From positions 1,620,753 to 1,684,752 of the forward strand of contig RPFO01000154.1 in the NCBI GenBank assembly GCA_009746045.1: a stretch of 64,000 bases of DNA, written 5' to 3'. Numbering within the stretch: position 1 is the stretch's first letter; the number at the start of each line of letters is the position of its first letter. A model generated the notes under the pieces. The model searched no databases and was not told the origin of the DNA. It worked only from the letters and a program-made list of their open reading frames with translations. Position numbers and translations under genes: made by a program. Source of the DNA: Mesostigma viride (Eukaryota > Streptophyta > Mesostigmatophyceae > Mesostigmatales > Mesostigmataceae). This document shows positions 45,510 to 56,709 of the stretch, in pieces.

Positions 45510-45835
45510 TTTTTACCACTTTTGTGCTCGTCGTGGTGTTCTTTTACCACTTTTTACCACTTTTACCACTTTTTATCACTTTTTACGGCTTTTTACGGCT
45601 TTTTACCACCATTTCCCACCTTTTACCACTTTTACCACCTCCGTTAGGTAGTAAAAGTGGTAAAAGGTGGTATTTTTTATCACTTTTTACGGCTTTTTAC
45701 GGCTTTTTACGACTTTTTACGGCTTTTTACGGCTTTTTACGGCTTTTTACTTCTTGTGGGTGGTAAAAAGTGGTAAAAAGTGGTAAAAATTGATAAAAAG
45801 TGATAAAAGTGGTACTTTTTACCACCCCCGAGTTC
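45510..45835. repeat. Right subterminal array of the CACTA-like element
   Basis: Repeats of ttttaccac and tttttacggc; the last part flips to ggtaaaaagtgg before the gagttcctagtg end. It mirrors 39556-39945. Confidence 0.9.
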
Positions 45836-45841
45836 CTAGTG

Positions 45842-46929
45842 CAGCGTGAACAAAGGGTTCATGGGGAGGGCGCGCAGGAATGCGCCCCCCTCGCTCCCCG
45901 CAATTAGGGAAACGGAGTGAAGCCATACCTTCCCCTGATCGTTCAAGCTCACATGCAGACCCTTCGATCCATGGTCGGGACAGTGTATAGTAGTATACTC
46001 GCGCGTAGGTCTTTTGTTGTTTTTCATGAACGCATGCAGGGACTTGACACTAGGACTGCATGACGACAGTGGACACGCCGGGCGTGACGTACCCGTGGCA
46101 GGCAACGGTGGACGGCCTGCATGGGAGGGGCGGACGAGGTCGCAGGCCTGCTGCATGGATCCCGAGCCGTAAGAATCCTGCATGCATGTGCAGCCTGCAG
46201 GATGCACAAAGGGGAAGGCCGGGGATGGCGTGACCAAGTCGCCGGGGATAGCACTGACGGCGCAGTCGGCGCTGGGGACCAACGGCGGCGGATCTCCCGG
46301 AGGCCTGAGCAACAGTCTGAGCCAAGATCAAGGCCGGCGGGGCCGTGCATACCAGGCGAGCGGTGGGCGCGGGTGAGCCCACATCCGCCCATGCGGCAGG
46401 GGAGGGTGGCCTATGCGTATGGAGGGCATGATGGGGTCAGCTGGCAGGCTAGAGCCGGGGAGCTAGGAGCACCTGCAAGGCGGCCTGAATGCGCTCGTCG
46501 TGGCCCAGGCTCCGCGGCAAGCCGCGCCAAGTGGGGGGGAGCGCCGCGGATCGAGCCAGTGAACCACCGGCCCACGGGTGCATGCAGGCGCAAAAACAGA
46601 GGTCGAGGAGCCCTTTTTTGCATGGTCGATCTGGGGGTCCTTGAGGCGCGCCCCAAGTCTCGAGGAGATGGGTGCGCTGTTCCACAGTGGCCCGGAGCTC
46701 AGCAGGACGTTCTTCGACGTAGTAAGGGTCCCCCACAGGGATCGACGCCCAGGCAAGAGAAAACACGTGCGCGCGGCCCGCGGGCGCGCCACTAGCTGCC
46801 CCATGCAGCTAGGATATAGCCGCGGGGAAGCCAGAGCACGGTCCCGGCGCCCCCCTGGGGCAAAAAGACTGCACTGTCACACTTGCATGGGGAGGGTCAG
46901 AGCCAAAGGTTGATGGCCGCCATATGGCC
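45842..46929. other. GC-rich retroelement flank, no confident gene
   Basis: Open frames on both strands arise from GC richness. TGCATGCA words are frequent. Possibly the decayed 3' part of the minus-strand retroelement at 46930-47870, but no motif is clear. Confidence 0.35.
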
Positions 46930-47870
46930 ACTTCAAGCCACACACAACAAGGGCAGCCAGGGCGGCAAACACATGCACCGTCGGCCGGCCCTAGCTACGC
47001 CGGCCAAGCAATTAGCTGACCCCATAGGAATGGGGTCACCCTCGTGAAACGTAGCCGGGCCCAGGGCTGCCATCATGGCCGGTATCGTCCATATATTAAT
47101 AGGAGAGGAGTGCACGACATCCGGGTGCGCAGCTACGTGGACACCGGCCTTGGAGAGCCTGGTGCAGCCGGGAGAACAGTTGAAAGGGGCCGACCGGGGG
47201 CGCGCCTTGCTGCATGGGTGATCAATCCCCGTGCGGGAGGTGACGTCGGCGAACGTCCCATCCTCCATGAGGAAGGAAAGTTGAGTGGGTTAGCCGTAGC
47301 AGGCTGCTGTCCACGCAAGATTAGGTCAGGGATTCAACCCCTCGCCGACGGCCTCAAAGATGCTATTAATTAATTAATTAATTAAACTCGTGCTCCCGTT
47401 GGGGAGTCACGGAGCACCGAAGTGCTTTTAATCCCTGTGTGTGCACTACAGGAGAAAGATGCTATAGCCTTGGTGACATGAGCATTGAACGCATTGTGGC
47501 AATCCACCTTCAGCGCCACATGCAGGGCGGGATGCGTCTGATCAGTGATCATGAACTGTGTGCACGGTGATGTCGCTGCCCCCTTTGGTGGCGACGCCAA
47601 GCTGGGCAGCAACGCGGGACTCCTCAGTATCTCGATCATGCACTCCGTTACGTTGGGGCATGCAGAAGTATCGGCAGGCGCGAAACTCGGGGGCCTTTTG
47701 GCGACAAATAATGACCTTACTCACCAGCTTGCGCGGGACCTCGCCGCAAGCCATGGGACGAACGCGGCCAGCAGGCATGCAGGGGGGCGTCCGGTGTTTC
47801 AGGAGGGCAATGCGAGGCGGGCCGGCCCCAGCCAGCTCTGGACAAGGGCGCGCCGCGGGGGCCATGCAGA
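46930..47870 (-). pseudogene. Decayed reverse transcriptase of a LINE-type element
   Basis: Read on minus from 47865: AQLGVATKGGSDITVHTVH, then a frameshift near 47545, then HPALHVALKVDCHNAFNAH. After the family D insertion (47364-47420) it continues with QLSFLMEDGTFADVTSRTGI and later HPDVVHSSPINIWTIPAMM. These fall in the order of reverse-transcriptase blocks: the 'QLGvg..GG.E..vH' block, palm motif A ('lD..NAFN') and the 's.L.....g....S.tG' block. The last block sits where Y(V/I)DD should be but has lost it (SPINIW). Frameshifts, an insertion and the missing catalytic motif make it non-functional. Confidence 0.6.
47364..47420 (-). mobile_element. Retroposon family D 3' end inserted in the reverse-transcriptase fossil
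   Basis: A (ttaa)n run at 47364-47385, followed by ctcgtgctcccgttggggag and tcacggagc. The hairpin ctccc-gttg-gggag next to the tail is perfect. The same 35 bases and tail recur at 55771-55826. Confidence 0.7.
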
Positions 47871-49930
47871 TTACAGGCTACTGGCCTCGGCCAACTCGGC
47901 GGCAGCAGGTCAAAAAATGCGGTCGCCGGCCGGCCCCGCCGCCGTGGCTCGCCATCACGGAGACGGGAGAGGTATACGTGCTTGAATATATCGCGCTAGC
48001 CCTAGTAGGGGCCGGGGTGCATGGATATGAGGCGTTCGGCAGTTCAGTTGAGCAAAGCCGTGAAGAAGTCCATGCAATGCAGCAGGTCCAGCTAGACAAT
48101 ATAGGCGGGGGCGGGGGGTACATGGCCGCCGGGGGCGAGCACCGGCGTGAAGGCAGTTGGTCGGGGCCGGTGAACTGAAGGTCGCGCAAAGCCTGCAGGG
48201 TCGGCCGGGGAGTACATGGAGGGGGGCAACACAGTTATTTCGAGCTTTTGCATGGCCGGCCCGGCCGACTCAATTCACCAAGTCTTCACCAACCGCGTGA
48301 CGTCAGCTTCCACCTGCAGTGGGCAAAGGAGGCGGCCCCCGGCACGGGGGTGGAGGCATGCAGGAGGCTGCCACCGCCCAAAGGAGGCAGCCCGCCTTCC
48401 CATGCATGCAATATCACCGAGGAGCTAGTATAGGAACCTCCGCGGCGGCGAGCAATGACCGCCGCACCCAGCTGTTACTACGCCACATGCACGTACCGGC
48501 CGCTCCAACGGCGCTAAGAGGAGCCGTCGGGGGGTGACGAGAAACATCATCAGTGGCCGAGTTCGTGGAAGGGGTGTCTGACCGTGCATCAGTGCCATTG
48601 CAGGGGGATCGAGTATAAGGCGCATGCAGCGCGTGAACAAGCTTGATCCGGCGGGCGTGGCGAGGGACGTCCGAGAGCGTCATGCAAGGGTTGATTGCGC
48701 GCATAGGCGGCAACAGCCGGGGCGTGGCTGAGGAATGCCGCCGAGGTCCCCCGCATTGCTCGTACCCTGCAATGCCGGAGGATGAAGGGGCGGTTGCCCG
48801 GCCAACGGAGGGGCCGCCCCTGATCGAACGTGAGGCCGGGTGCGTGGCTGCCGAGCCGCCGCCGGGCAGGCTGTTCTGGGGGGTTTGGCGGCGGCAATGC
48901 CGCTCATGCTGGTACCGCCGTGGATCGAAAAATCCGCCAGCAATGGGCTGCCGGGCAGCGGTAGCAGTCGACTGGATCCCGCATGGCGCGCATGGCAGCC
49001 TCGGCGTGATGTGCATCATTGGGGGTGGGATGCCCCGGAATTAAGGTGTGCACCATGCTGCCAGCATGCAACGAATTCCGGTTGGGCAGGCGCGCGCCAT
49101 GCCGCCACAGTGACGGGGCATGCCAAGGGGACCATCGACTTGGCAATAATGGAACTTAGCCTGATCTCAGATCGAGGGGGTGCATGCATGCGCCCCCGAC
49201 CCGGTCGAGCGGCCGGCCGGGCCGAGAGGGGGAGGGGTCGGGAGCACCCTCGAAGCTGCAGAGGAAGGCGACCGTGTCCGGCAGCTGCATGCATGCAGGG
49301 GCCGCGCGACCGTCGCGGAACCCAGGGCGGGCCGGGCCGGCCGCCGGGCGGTCAGGGCTCGCTTCAGCCGAGGACAAGACCGGGGCCGGGGACGGCCCCC
49401 ACGGCCGCGGGAGGGGGGCGCTTCAGGACTGCAGCCGTGCATGAGCTGCAGCGCTCAGCCCACCACCTACTAAACAAACCTACCGCCCCACAACGAGGTT
49501 CCCCTACACCACTGCACCCCGCCCACCCCGCCCCCCGCTGCCCCAACATACGATGACTCCAACCCACCATCCACGTGAAGCATAACCATCCACCCCGGCC
49601 TCCGGGGCAACCAATCAGCTGTCCACTCAACCATAACTGACACTGCTGCACCGACCACCGGCAAGCCCGCCTACGTACCATACCCAAGCCACCCACGCAA
49701 CCCAAGCATCCCCAACCCTCACACGAACTTGTGACCTACGCACGAGCTACCCACAACTGCGACTCACAACTACTACATAATCAACCCATAACAATGTCCC
49801 CCATGACCCCCGCCAAAGGGGGGGGGTCCCCCCAATAGTCCAACACACACACACACACACACTCTACAATACCCAGGACCACGAGTACCCACCCAATTCA
49901 CCTCCCACAACGGTATCACCCACGAGTCCA
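47871..49930. other. GC-rich repetitive DNA, no confident gene
   Basis: Many overlapping frames but no recognisable domain. It may contain the 5' part of the minus-strand retroelement. From 49450 the sequence becomes C/A-rich, with a CA dinucleotide run at 49842-49862. Confidence 0.35.
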
Positions 49931-49989
49931 GTGCCCCACCCATGTCCACAGCGACACCCCGGAGACTTCACCACGCCCACCGACTGCAC

Positions 49990-50275
49990 GCACGCACACC
50001 TAGCTGCACACTCCCACGCACCTACCCTCGCACGCACGCATGCACGCAGCCATCAACCCACCCACCAAGGCACGCCTGCACAAACGCGCACATGCACAAG
50101 TGCACGCACACGCACACATAGCTGCACACTCTCACGCACCCACTCACGCACGCACGCCTGCACACAGCCATCAACCCACCCGCCAAGGCACGCCTGCACA
50201 AACGCACTCATGCACAACTGCACGCACTCGCCCACGCACGCACACCTAGCTGCACGCCTGCACGCAGTCACGCAA
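49990..50275. repeat. Imperfect ~120-bp tandem repeat, CA/GC-rich
   Basis: tagctgcacactcccacgca recurs near 50002, 50119 and (diverged) 50248, with accaaggcacgcctgcacaa between. Built from cacg and catg words. No coding meaning. Confidence 0.75.
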
Positions 50276-50690
50276 TGCATGGCAGCATGCCCGCCTTCTA
50301 TATCATTCTTGGAATATCATGTTGCATATGGCATTATTATCATGTTTGTAAATTTAACTCCTTGCTTTCTGTATGCTTTCTTTCTTTGGGGGATGACTTG
50401 ATGCAGATCGTGGAGCATACAAGCTCGACGAGAAGACGTACACATCAATATTGAGTGAAACCACCGTTGCTGGGCTCTGGCATGCCAGCTGTTATATGGC
50501 CATGAGCCATCAGCTAGCAATCCAGAAATAGGATGAGAGCAGTTTTGAGTCGATGTTTTATATTTTGATGGTATTGAAATGATGAGTCACAGAATGCCAC
50601 AATGAAACATAAGTTCATTACTATCAAACAGCGTGATGCCATGAATGCCACGCCTAATACCACAAGATGTGCTATTAACGTATTTAATTC
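50276..50690. other. No supported gene
   Basis: AT-rich intergenic sequence between the CA-rich repeat and the piggyBac-like element. Confidence 0.4.
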
Positions 50691-50695
50691 ATTAA

Positions 50696-52384
50696 CCCCT
50701 AAATGGTCTGAGATCCTGCCGATAAATCGGCTGGATCTTCACAATTTTGCAAACCAGATGCCATCCAACCTACCCATATCCAATGGCTGTCCTTGGGGGC
50801 CAAGCATGTCCATGAGTTGCCCTTCGGGTTGGTATATCACAACCTCACATATATGCAGGGTAGGCCATATATAACTGCCGTCAAAGTCAGGGGGGTCAAG
50901 ACGCGCGTTTTCATTTTTGGTAGAATGTGCATTTTGAATTATGTTATAAGACCTAGGCACCTACCACTTCAGGGATGATAAACAATTAGTTGCTGAACAG
51001 TTTGAGCCATTGGGGTCATCATTTGGGTGGGTATACCAGCAGTTACACCCAGTACAGCCCATAGGGGTACCGTTGGTAAAAAGCAACCAAGGGGGTAAGG
51101 GTGGGCATACTACCTACTAATATGGCCACCAACCATGCCAAACAATACATTTCCCTTCCACAATGATGGGGAAACATAACTGCATCATCACACTGCCCTT
51201 ACATGGCACCTATGTGCAGGTGCCACCTTGTCCATGCACGTAGGTAACGTGGTACGGATACCCTACGCAAGGCATGCATTCTAGGAGGCAGCCACCAACA
51301 AACTAGTGATGTTGAGCCTATTTCAGCCTGCCCTAGCAAGGATAAACTAGGCCTAAGCTGCTATAGCTTGCCAGGTGATGGCCAGCACACCTGGTGGCAC
51401 ATGCTGTCAATGGGAAGCTTTTACTCACCAGTTACGTGCTTGATGATGCCACAGAGACCAGCCAACTGCCTCACACTCATGCAATATGTGTATGGGAAAT
51501 GTATAACAAACATATATGGAGGTATTCAAACCCATACAGCCTCTAAAACTTATCACCATCACCCTGTGGCAGGTCAACTGACTGAGGGAAGCATCTAAGA
51601 AGGGTGTTTTAGAAAGGGGCCAGGCCAGGGTCAAGAAAGAGCATGAATAATGCAAAAAGAATGTGCTACACAAGCTAGAACGTATATATAAACGTCAAAC
51701 ATCGATAGGAAAACGATGCTTAAGCTTTACCAGGCATGGATGGCGTTACCTTGGCCCAGGCGGTGGCCGCAAAATGGCGCATTTCGGCACACCAAAGTTG
51801 TGCAGCATGGTCGCTGGATTCGGCGATTTCTGGCCACCCTTGCACGTTAACGACTAATATGTATCATAAAAAGTACAAAGAAACCGATATATCCTTTAAA
51901 ATACGCCGGAAAGGTATTGCTGTCAACGTTTCTATCGTCCGGCCTGATCGCAGTTTTTTCCAGCAAGAACGCTGCCGACACCTATCAAATGGCATTCCCG
52001 CGAGCCAGAAATTGGCCTGTATGATCTTTAGGACGTATAAAATCAATATCCTAAGTTTGGTCAGAAAATTCGAACGAAAACGTAAATGCCATGCGTGGGC
52101 GCAAGCCGCCATGGCCAGGTCGTCGTTTTCCGGAATGCACGTTGTACGTGGAAAAGTACCCTGACCCCTTGTACTTTGACCGGCCAGAACACCTCTATAA
52201 CTTTGTCAGAAGTATGCAAACCCATATACCATGCTTTAGAGTATTTTATAAACTTTCGATCTTCTCAGCTAAACGTTTCCTAATTCTCAATAGTTTTCGC
52301 GGCATTTGGTCGCCCGAGAAGGGGCCGATGCATCGGCTGGAACTCGATTTTTGGCGGAAAATCGGCCGCAAGACCATTTAGGGG
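50696..52384. mobile_element. piggyBac-like non-autonomous element (1,689 bp)
   Basis: The left end is TTAA|CCCCTAAATGGTCT (TTAA at 50692-50695) and the right end is AGACCATTTAGGGG|TTAA (TTAA at 52385-52388). TTAA target duplication and C-rich termini are hallmarks of piggyBac. Subterminal palindromes such as ccgataaatcgg (left) and ccgatgcatcgg (right) follow. The match extends six bases outside the TTAA (aattca/tgaatt), so the true end could lie further out and the family call is not certain. Frames inside are short, and none resembles a piggyBac transposase. Confidence 0.65.
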
Positions 52385-52454
52385 TTAATGAATTGTTGGA
52401 TTTATTGCATGATGGTGTTATGCTTGTTAGAATACACATTTAATTCTGGCAATG

Positions 52455-52797
52455 GCATGCCTGAGAAAATGCCCTGAGATTTTAAGCGCCTGAGAAAATG
52501 CCCTGAGATTTTCAGCCTGAGAAACAAAAATCTCAGTGTCCACGTAAAATCTCAGTTTCCACTTAGCCCTGAGATTTCCTGAGATTTCCTGAGAAAAAGC
52601 CAATTTTCTCAGGCCAATCTCAGGAAATCTCAGGTCACTTTCTCAGGAAATCTCAGGAAATCTCAGGAAAATCTCAGGAAAATCTCAAGAAATCTCAGGA
52701 CATCTCAGGAAATCTCAGGAAATCTCAGTTTTTTTCTCAGGAAATCTCAGGAAATCTCAGGAAATCTCAGTTTTCTCAGTAGCGAGTTCCTAGTGAG
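52455..52797. mobile_element. CTCAGG-array with CACTA-type terminus (right end only)
   Basis: About 30 copies of ctcaggaaat/ctgagatttt words, in both orientations towards the left and mostly direct to the right, end at gcgagttcctagtg (52784-52797). The final GAGTTCCTAGTG is identical to the right end of the CACTA-like element at 45841, although the array word is different. No left CACTAGGAACTC partner was found nearby. Probably one end of a related element with its own binding-site array. Confidence 0.6.
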
Positions 52798-52893
52798 ACG
52801 CACAAATTTCGTGACAGCGGCACGTTGTCAGCCATATCTCATTACGCGCGCGCGCGAGCGAAATTTTCCCGCCAAAGTCACGTGATACATTCT

Positions 52894-53093
52894 CAATTAA
52901 TTAATTAATTAATTAATAAGCACGTGACTGCGTCACGTGGGTGCCAATACAGAGTAAAGGAACCTTCAACCCTATATACACAGCGAGAAGGAGGGAGGGC
53001 GCCCTAGCTTCTCTCACTGCCGCAGGTGGGCAGGCCACAGAGCGCTCTCTCCACGGCATGGTGCCGGGGCGCAACACTGTGGGTGCAATACAA
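52894..53093 (-). mobile_element. SINE-like family B with (TTAA)n tail
   Basis: The tail at 52894-52918 is followed by cacgtgactgcgtcacgtg, a perfect 8-bp inverted repeat around TGC, then gtgccaatacagagtaaagg and the body to tgtgggtgcaatac. In its own sense (minus) the order is body, hairpin, tail, as for retroposons. Best-preserved of four copies. Confidence 0.7.
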
Positions 53094-53109
53094 CCAGTGC
53101 AATACCAGT

Positions 53110-54434
53110 GCAATTCTCAATGCACGTTGTAATTACCAGGCTATGGCGAATATTACCCCCAAACCTATGCATCACCTTCGTCCCTAAGTGTTCCCGGACC
53201 CACCGCGGACCACTGACATGCGTCACGCTAGGCGGCGCGGCGCTCACGGCGCGGCGCGAAATTCGACCGTTAGTCAAACTACCCGACAGGTCGGGTAGTT
53301 TACGGACTATGGGTTAAGGGGGCCGGCACTCACTATTACAAGATCGGGTGGCGGATGTCGCGTACAGGCTCGTGGCGACGCAAGCTTGATGGAAGACGTG
53401 GCCGCAAAAGTGAAGCAGAGAGGCTGGCAGAGACCGTCACCCGGGCCGCCGGGCGATGCAGGTCCAATTAGCAGATGGGGCTCAGTGATCGAGGAAAGGC
53501 CGCTGGCAGTGACGTCCACCAAGTGGGCCGGCCCGGCCGTAGTGGGCGGGCGCCGCGTCGACCAGCTCCCAGCTCGGTGCCCCGGCGGCCAGTCGTGCGA
53601 TCTTGATCGGCGGAGAGAAGCTAGACGGTGGCGCAGACCAGCAGGCGGCCGCGGGGTGCCAGAGATGGGGGATGCCCGCAAGCTCAAGCATGCACATCGT
53701 GTAAGATGATGGGCACGACCGCGCACCCGCCCTCAGCTCATGCAAGATCACGCCCCACCCCCCACCCCCGCAACGTACAGAACCAGGTCGCCGGCGACGG
53801 TGCACGGTAACTGTCAGGAGCCCCGGCGAAGTCAACGCGCAGGCGGGCAGCTTGCGCTGCATGGCGTGACCGCGCGCCGAAGTCAAGCGCCGGCCCGCAG
53901 GCCTGCGCAACAAGGCTGCATGGCCGAGCCGGGCCCGGCGCAGAAGAGGCAAGGAATGTGTGCAGCTGAGGGCGAGCTAGCAGGGCAATGTCGGTTGCCC
54001 CCCTGGCATGCATGCAGCGAGATATGTCGCGCGGGCAGCCTGCTGAGTGCTGGCTGGGCCTGCACAGCAAGCCCTGTAGCAAAGAGCACTCCACCGCCTG
54101 TTGTGCCACTTGAGCGTCGAGATTCAGGAGCCATTCTTGGCGCACTGCGGGCAGCTAGGTGCCATAAGGGCCGCCTGCAGGCCGCCGCGGCATGGGCCGG
54201 CATGGTAGTCCTCGAGCACAAAAACCAAGAGCGTGGAGGCCAGGACAGGGGGGGAGGCTGCCTGCATGCAGCATGTGCCGGACACGTTAACCACAACCGG
54301 GGCAGTAAATTCAGGGGGCCGGCGGCGGGAGCGCGCGATGGAAATGCCGCGCGCAAGCCGACAGCGCGTCCAACAGCAAGGGGCAATTTAGCCAAGAGAA
54401 CGTGGCGTGCCGGAGCGGAGCTAGGCCTATATAG
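53110..54434. other. GC-rich intergenic DNA, no confident gene
   Basis: Long overlapping frames on both strands without recognisable domains; TGCATGC words frequent. A plus frame that continues into the family A copy at 54542 is not supported as a gene. Confidence 0.35.
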
Positions 54435-55770
54435 TCAGTTGCATCGTTTTTCCCGTCTTTGTTCTTACCGTATCGATATTTCATCAAGACTCGATCTTGT
54501 TGAAGTCTTGCATCACTTGTTGGTCAAAGCGCTCTATCAAAGAGACAACCAGCGCAGGCCAGAAATCGGGAGAATCCGGACCATGGTAGCTCGAGCCTGC
54601 CGTTATCTTTTCCGCGTTTTCGAGTCGTTCAGGATGATGAAGATGAATGGTGATGGAAATGTGTATCCTTGTGCATTGAAATTATGGCTGGCTTACGTGT
54701 GGAGCGACTAGATGACCTAGACGGTGGGGCCGGAAACAGCATGCTTGATCAGGGCGTGTGTTTCTAGCCTAACTGGCCGGGAGTGTCTAGTGGTGAGCAC
54801 CATTGCTGCGATCGCTCTCCCACCATTTACGAGGAAATACCCGCAAATGGAAAACCACTGAAAAGGTCTAGCTAGTCAGTCATCACGTTAGCCATGCCAT
54901 GATTCCAAACGTCCAAGAACTGCACACGGTGCAAAGGCAAAAAGCCGGAGGACAGCACTTTCAAATGTGCGGCGGGAACCAAAAGCCCGCGGATGCCAGA
55001 AAACATCGTGTTGCGGCAGCGACGCGACGATGTGGACAACGAATCCAGTGCCAAGCTCGGAACGGCCGCAAAGGAGATCTGGCATCACAGGGTTCAGATG
55101 TGCGGAGATACTATGCGATCCAGCCGGTCCACGACCTGTTTGTAGAGCTTGTGCCAAGGGGCAGCACCGAACAGATGTGGGTGACGTTGCAAAAAACATC
55201 GGACTTGACGGAGCATAATGGCTCGGTCATAGTCTTTGACCAATAAACGCTGCAAGAGTTCAACAAGAGTCGTGATGAAATCAACACGATAAGAACAAAG
55301 ACGGGAAAAACGATGTAACTGAGAAAGAACAACACCATATTTTGCTGTGTGGGAAAGGAGACTGTGAATATCGGGGTAACGAATAAAAGGCTCTATGACC
55401 CAGACATTATGCTCCATCAAGTTCGGTATATATTTTTTGCAACGTCATGCACCCACATCTGTACGTTCGCATATTGTCCCTCGAATGGCACAAGCTCTAT
55501 ACTAATAGGTCATTCACTAGCTGGATCGCGTAGCATCTTCACGAGCATCTGAACCCTTGATGCCATGCAGCTCTCATTTGCGGCCTTTCCGAGTTTGGCA
55601 CTGGATTCGTGGTCCCCACTGTCGCGTCGCTACTGTATATGCATGATGTTTTCTGGCAAAGGTGGGCATTTGGTTCACGCCGCACGTTTGAAAGTGATGT
55701 TCTGACGATTTTTCCCTTTGCACCGTGTGCACTGTTTTAGTTCTTGGATGTTTGGAAACATGGCGCATGG

Positions 55771-55826
55771 CTAATTAATTAATTAATGAATTAGACTCGT
55801 ACTCCCGTTGGGGAGTCACGGAGCAT
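55771..55826 (-). mobile_element. Retroposon family D 3' end in the right arm
   Basis: An aattaattaatta tail followed by gactcgtactcccgttgggg and agtcacggagc, nearly the same as 47364-47420. A ggat/ggac tandem run follows at 55838-55864. Confidence 0.65.
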
Positions 55827-55834
55827 TAACCCCG

Positions 55835-55865
<31 letters not shown>

Positions 55866-56247
55866 CAAACAGTCCTACCGGTCTAATCTATCTACATCAG
55901 CTACCTACAACATCTATCTAACAGCATCACTAAAGTGGGGGTGGGGGCATGGCTAATGTAGTGACTGATCACTGACTAGCTAGCTAGAACGTTTCAGTGG
56001 TTTTCCATTTTGTAGTTGTGGGCATTTCCTTGTAAGTGGTGGGAGAGCGATCGCAGCAATGGTGCTCACCACTAGACACTCACGGCGCCAGTTAGGCTCG
56101 AAACACACACCCTGATCACGCAAGATGTTTCCGGCCCAACTGTCTAGGTCATCTAGTATGTTGCTCTTAGTGTTAGTTAGCAAGCCTTAATATCAACGAA
56201 CAAGGCTACACATTTCCATCTCCATTCATATCCATCATCGTGAATGA

Positions 56248-56709
56248 TGGCAAACTTGCGCGCGCCGGGCACCGGCCGGCGCGGCGCGACCCGGACCTAT
56301 GTGACACAACTGCTTGAAGATGCAAGGCTTCTGGGACTATCCGTACTCCGCGCCCGCATGATTGACAAGGAGAAATGGGCTGCCATCTGCGATAAGCACC
56401 TTCCTGAGGGGTATGCTCCTGTTTTCTCCCCACGGGCCCCGCGGCCCGTTGCTAGCCAGGGTAGAAGTCCGCAGGTGGAGGTTATTGGTCCTGAGGATAG
56501 CCGCTACACTACCGCCTCGTCTGCCATTACAGTAGAGGACAGCTCGGATGAGGATTACATCCCCATCTAGTGCTTAACGGTTGGGGGATGATGCAGACCA
56601 TATTTGTTTAAACTTTTGTGTAATTATTTTTCTAATGAGATTAGCATAGTACTCCCTGGCATGCCTTTGCGCATGACACGCAAGTACTTACTTACTTACT
56701 TACTTACTT
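56248..56709 (+). mobile_element. 5'-truncated LINE with coding 3' end and 11-bp target duplication
   Basis: ATCGTGAATGA at 56237-56247 and 56710-56720 brackets the insert, which splits repeat family A copy 3. The open frame ends at 56570. It reads RTYVTQLLEDARLLGLSVLR, ARMIDKEKWAAICDKH and finally VEDSSDEDYIPI. The pattern 'T....L.ED...lGls...a...D...W' followed by a short tail is a usual end of LINE ORF2 proteins. The 3' region ends in a run of ttac units. The same 3' end occurs on minus at 38388-38559. Confidence 0.75.

Larger units (their letters stand above)
39535..45841. mobile_element. CACTA-like DNA transposon (about 6.3 kb), non-autonomous or decayed
   Basis: The left end is CACTAGGAACTC at 39535 and the right end is its inverse GAGTTCCTAGTG ending at 45841. 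Inside each end lies an array of the same motif in opposite orientation: ggtaaaaagtggtaaaaagt on the left (39556-39945), ttttaccactttttaccac on the right (45510-45835). CACTA termini with subterminal transposase-binding repeats define the CACTA/EnSpm group. The expected 3-bp target duplication is not seen (CCA left, CAG right). No transposase-like frame survives; the interior holds a family A fragment (40519-40677), a hAT-like element (42222-43981) and AT-rich filler. Confidence 0.7.

Noticed and set aside
46121-49556. Several 100-240-residue GC-rich frames on both strands
   Set aside because: Overlapping frames in all phases with no domain and no splice support, in a retroelement-derived region.
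53740-54711. 323-residue plus-strand frame
   Set aside because: It runs from GC-rich noise into a fragment of repeat family A and shows no consistent domain.
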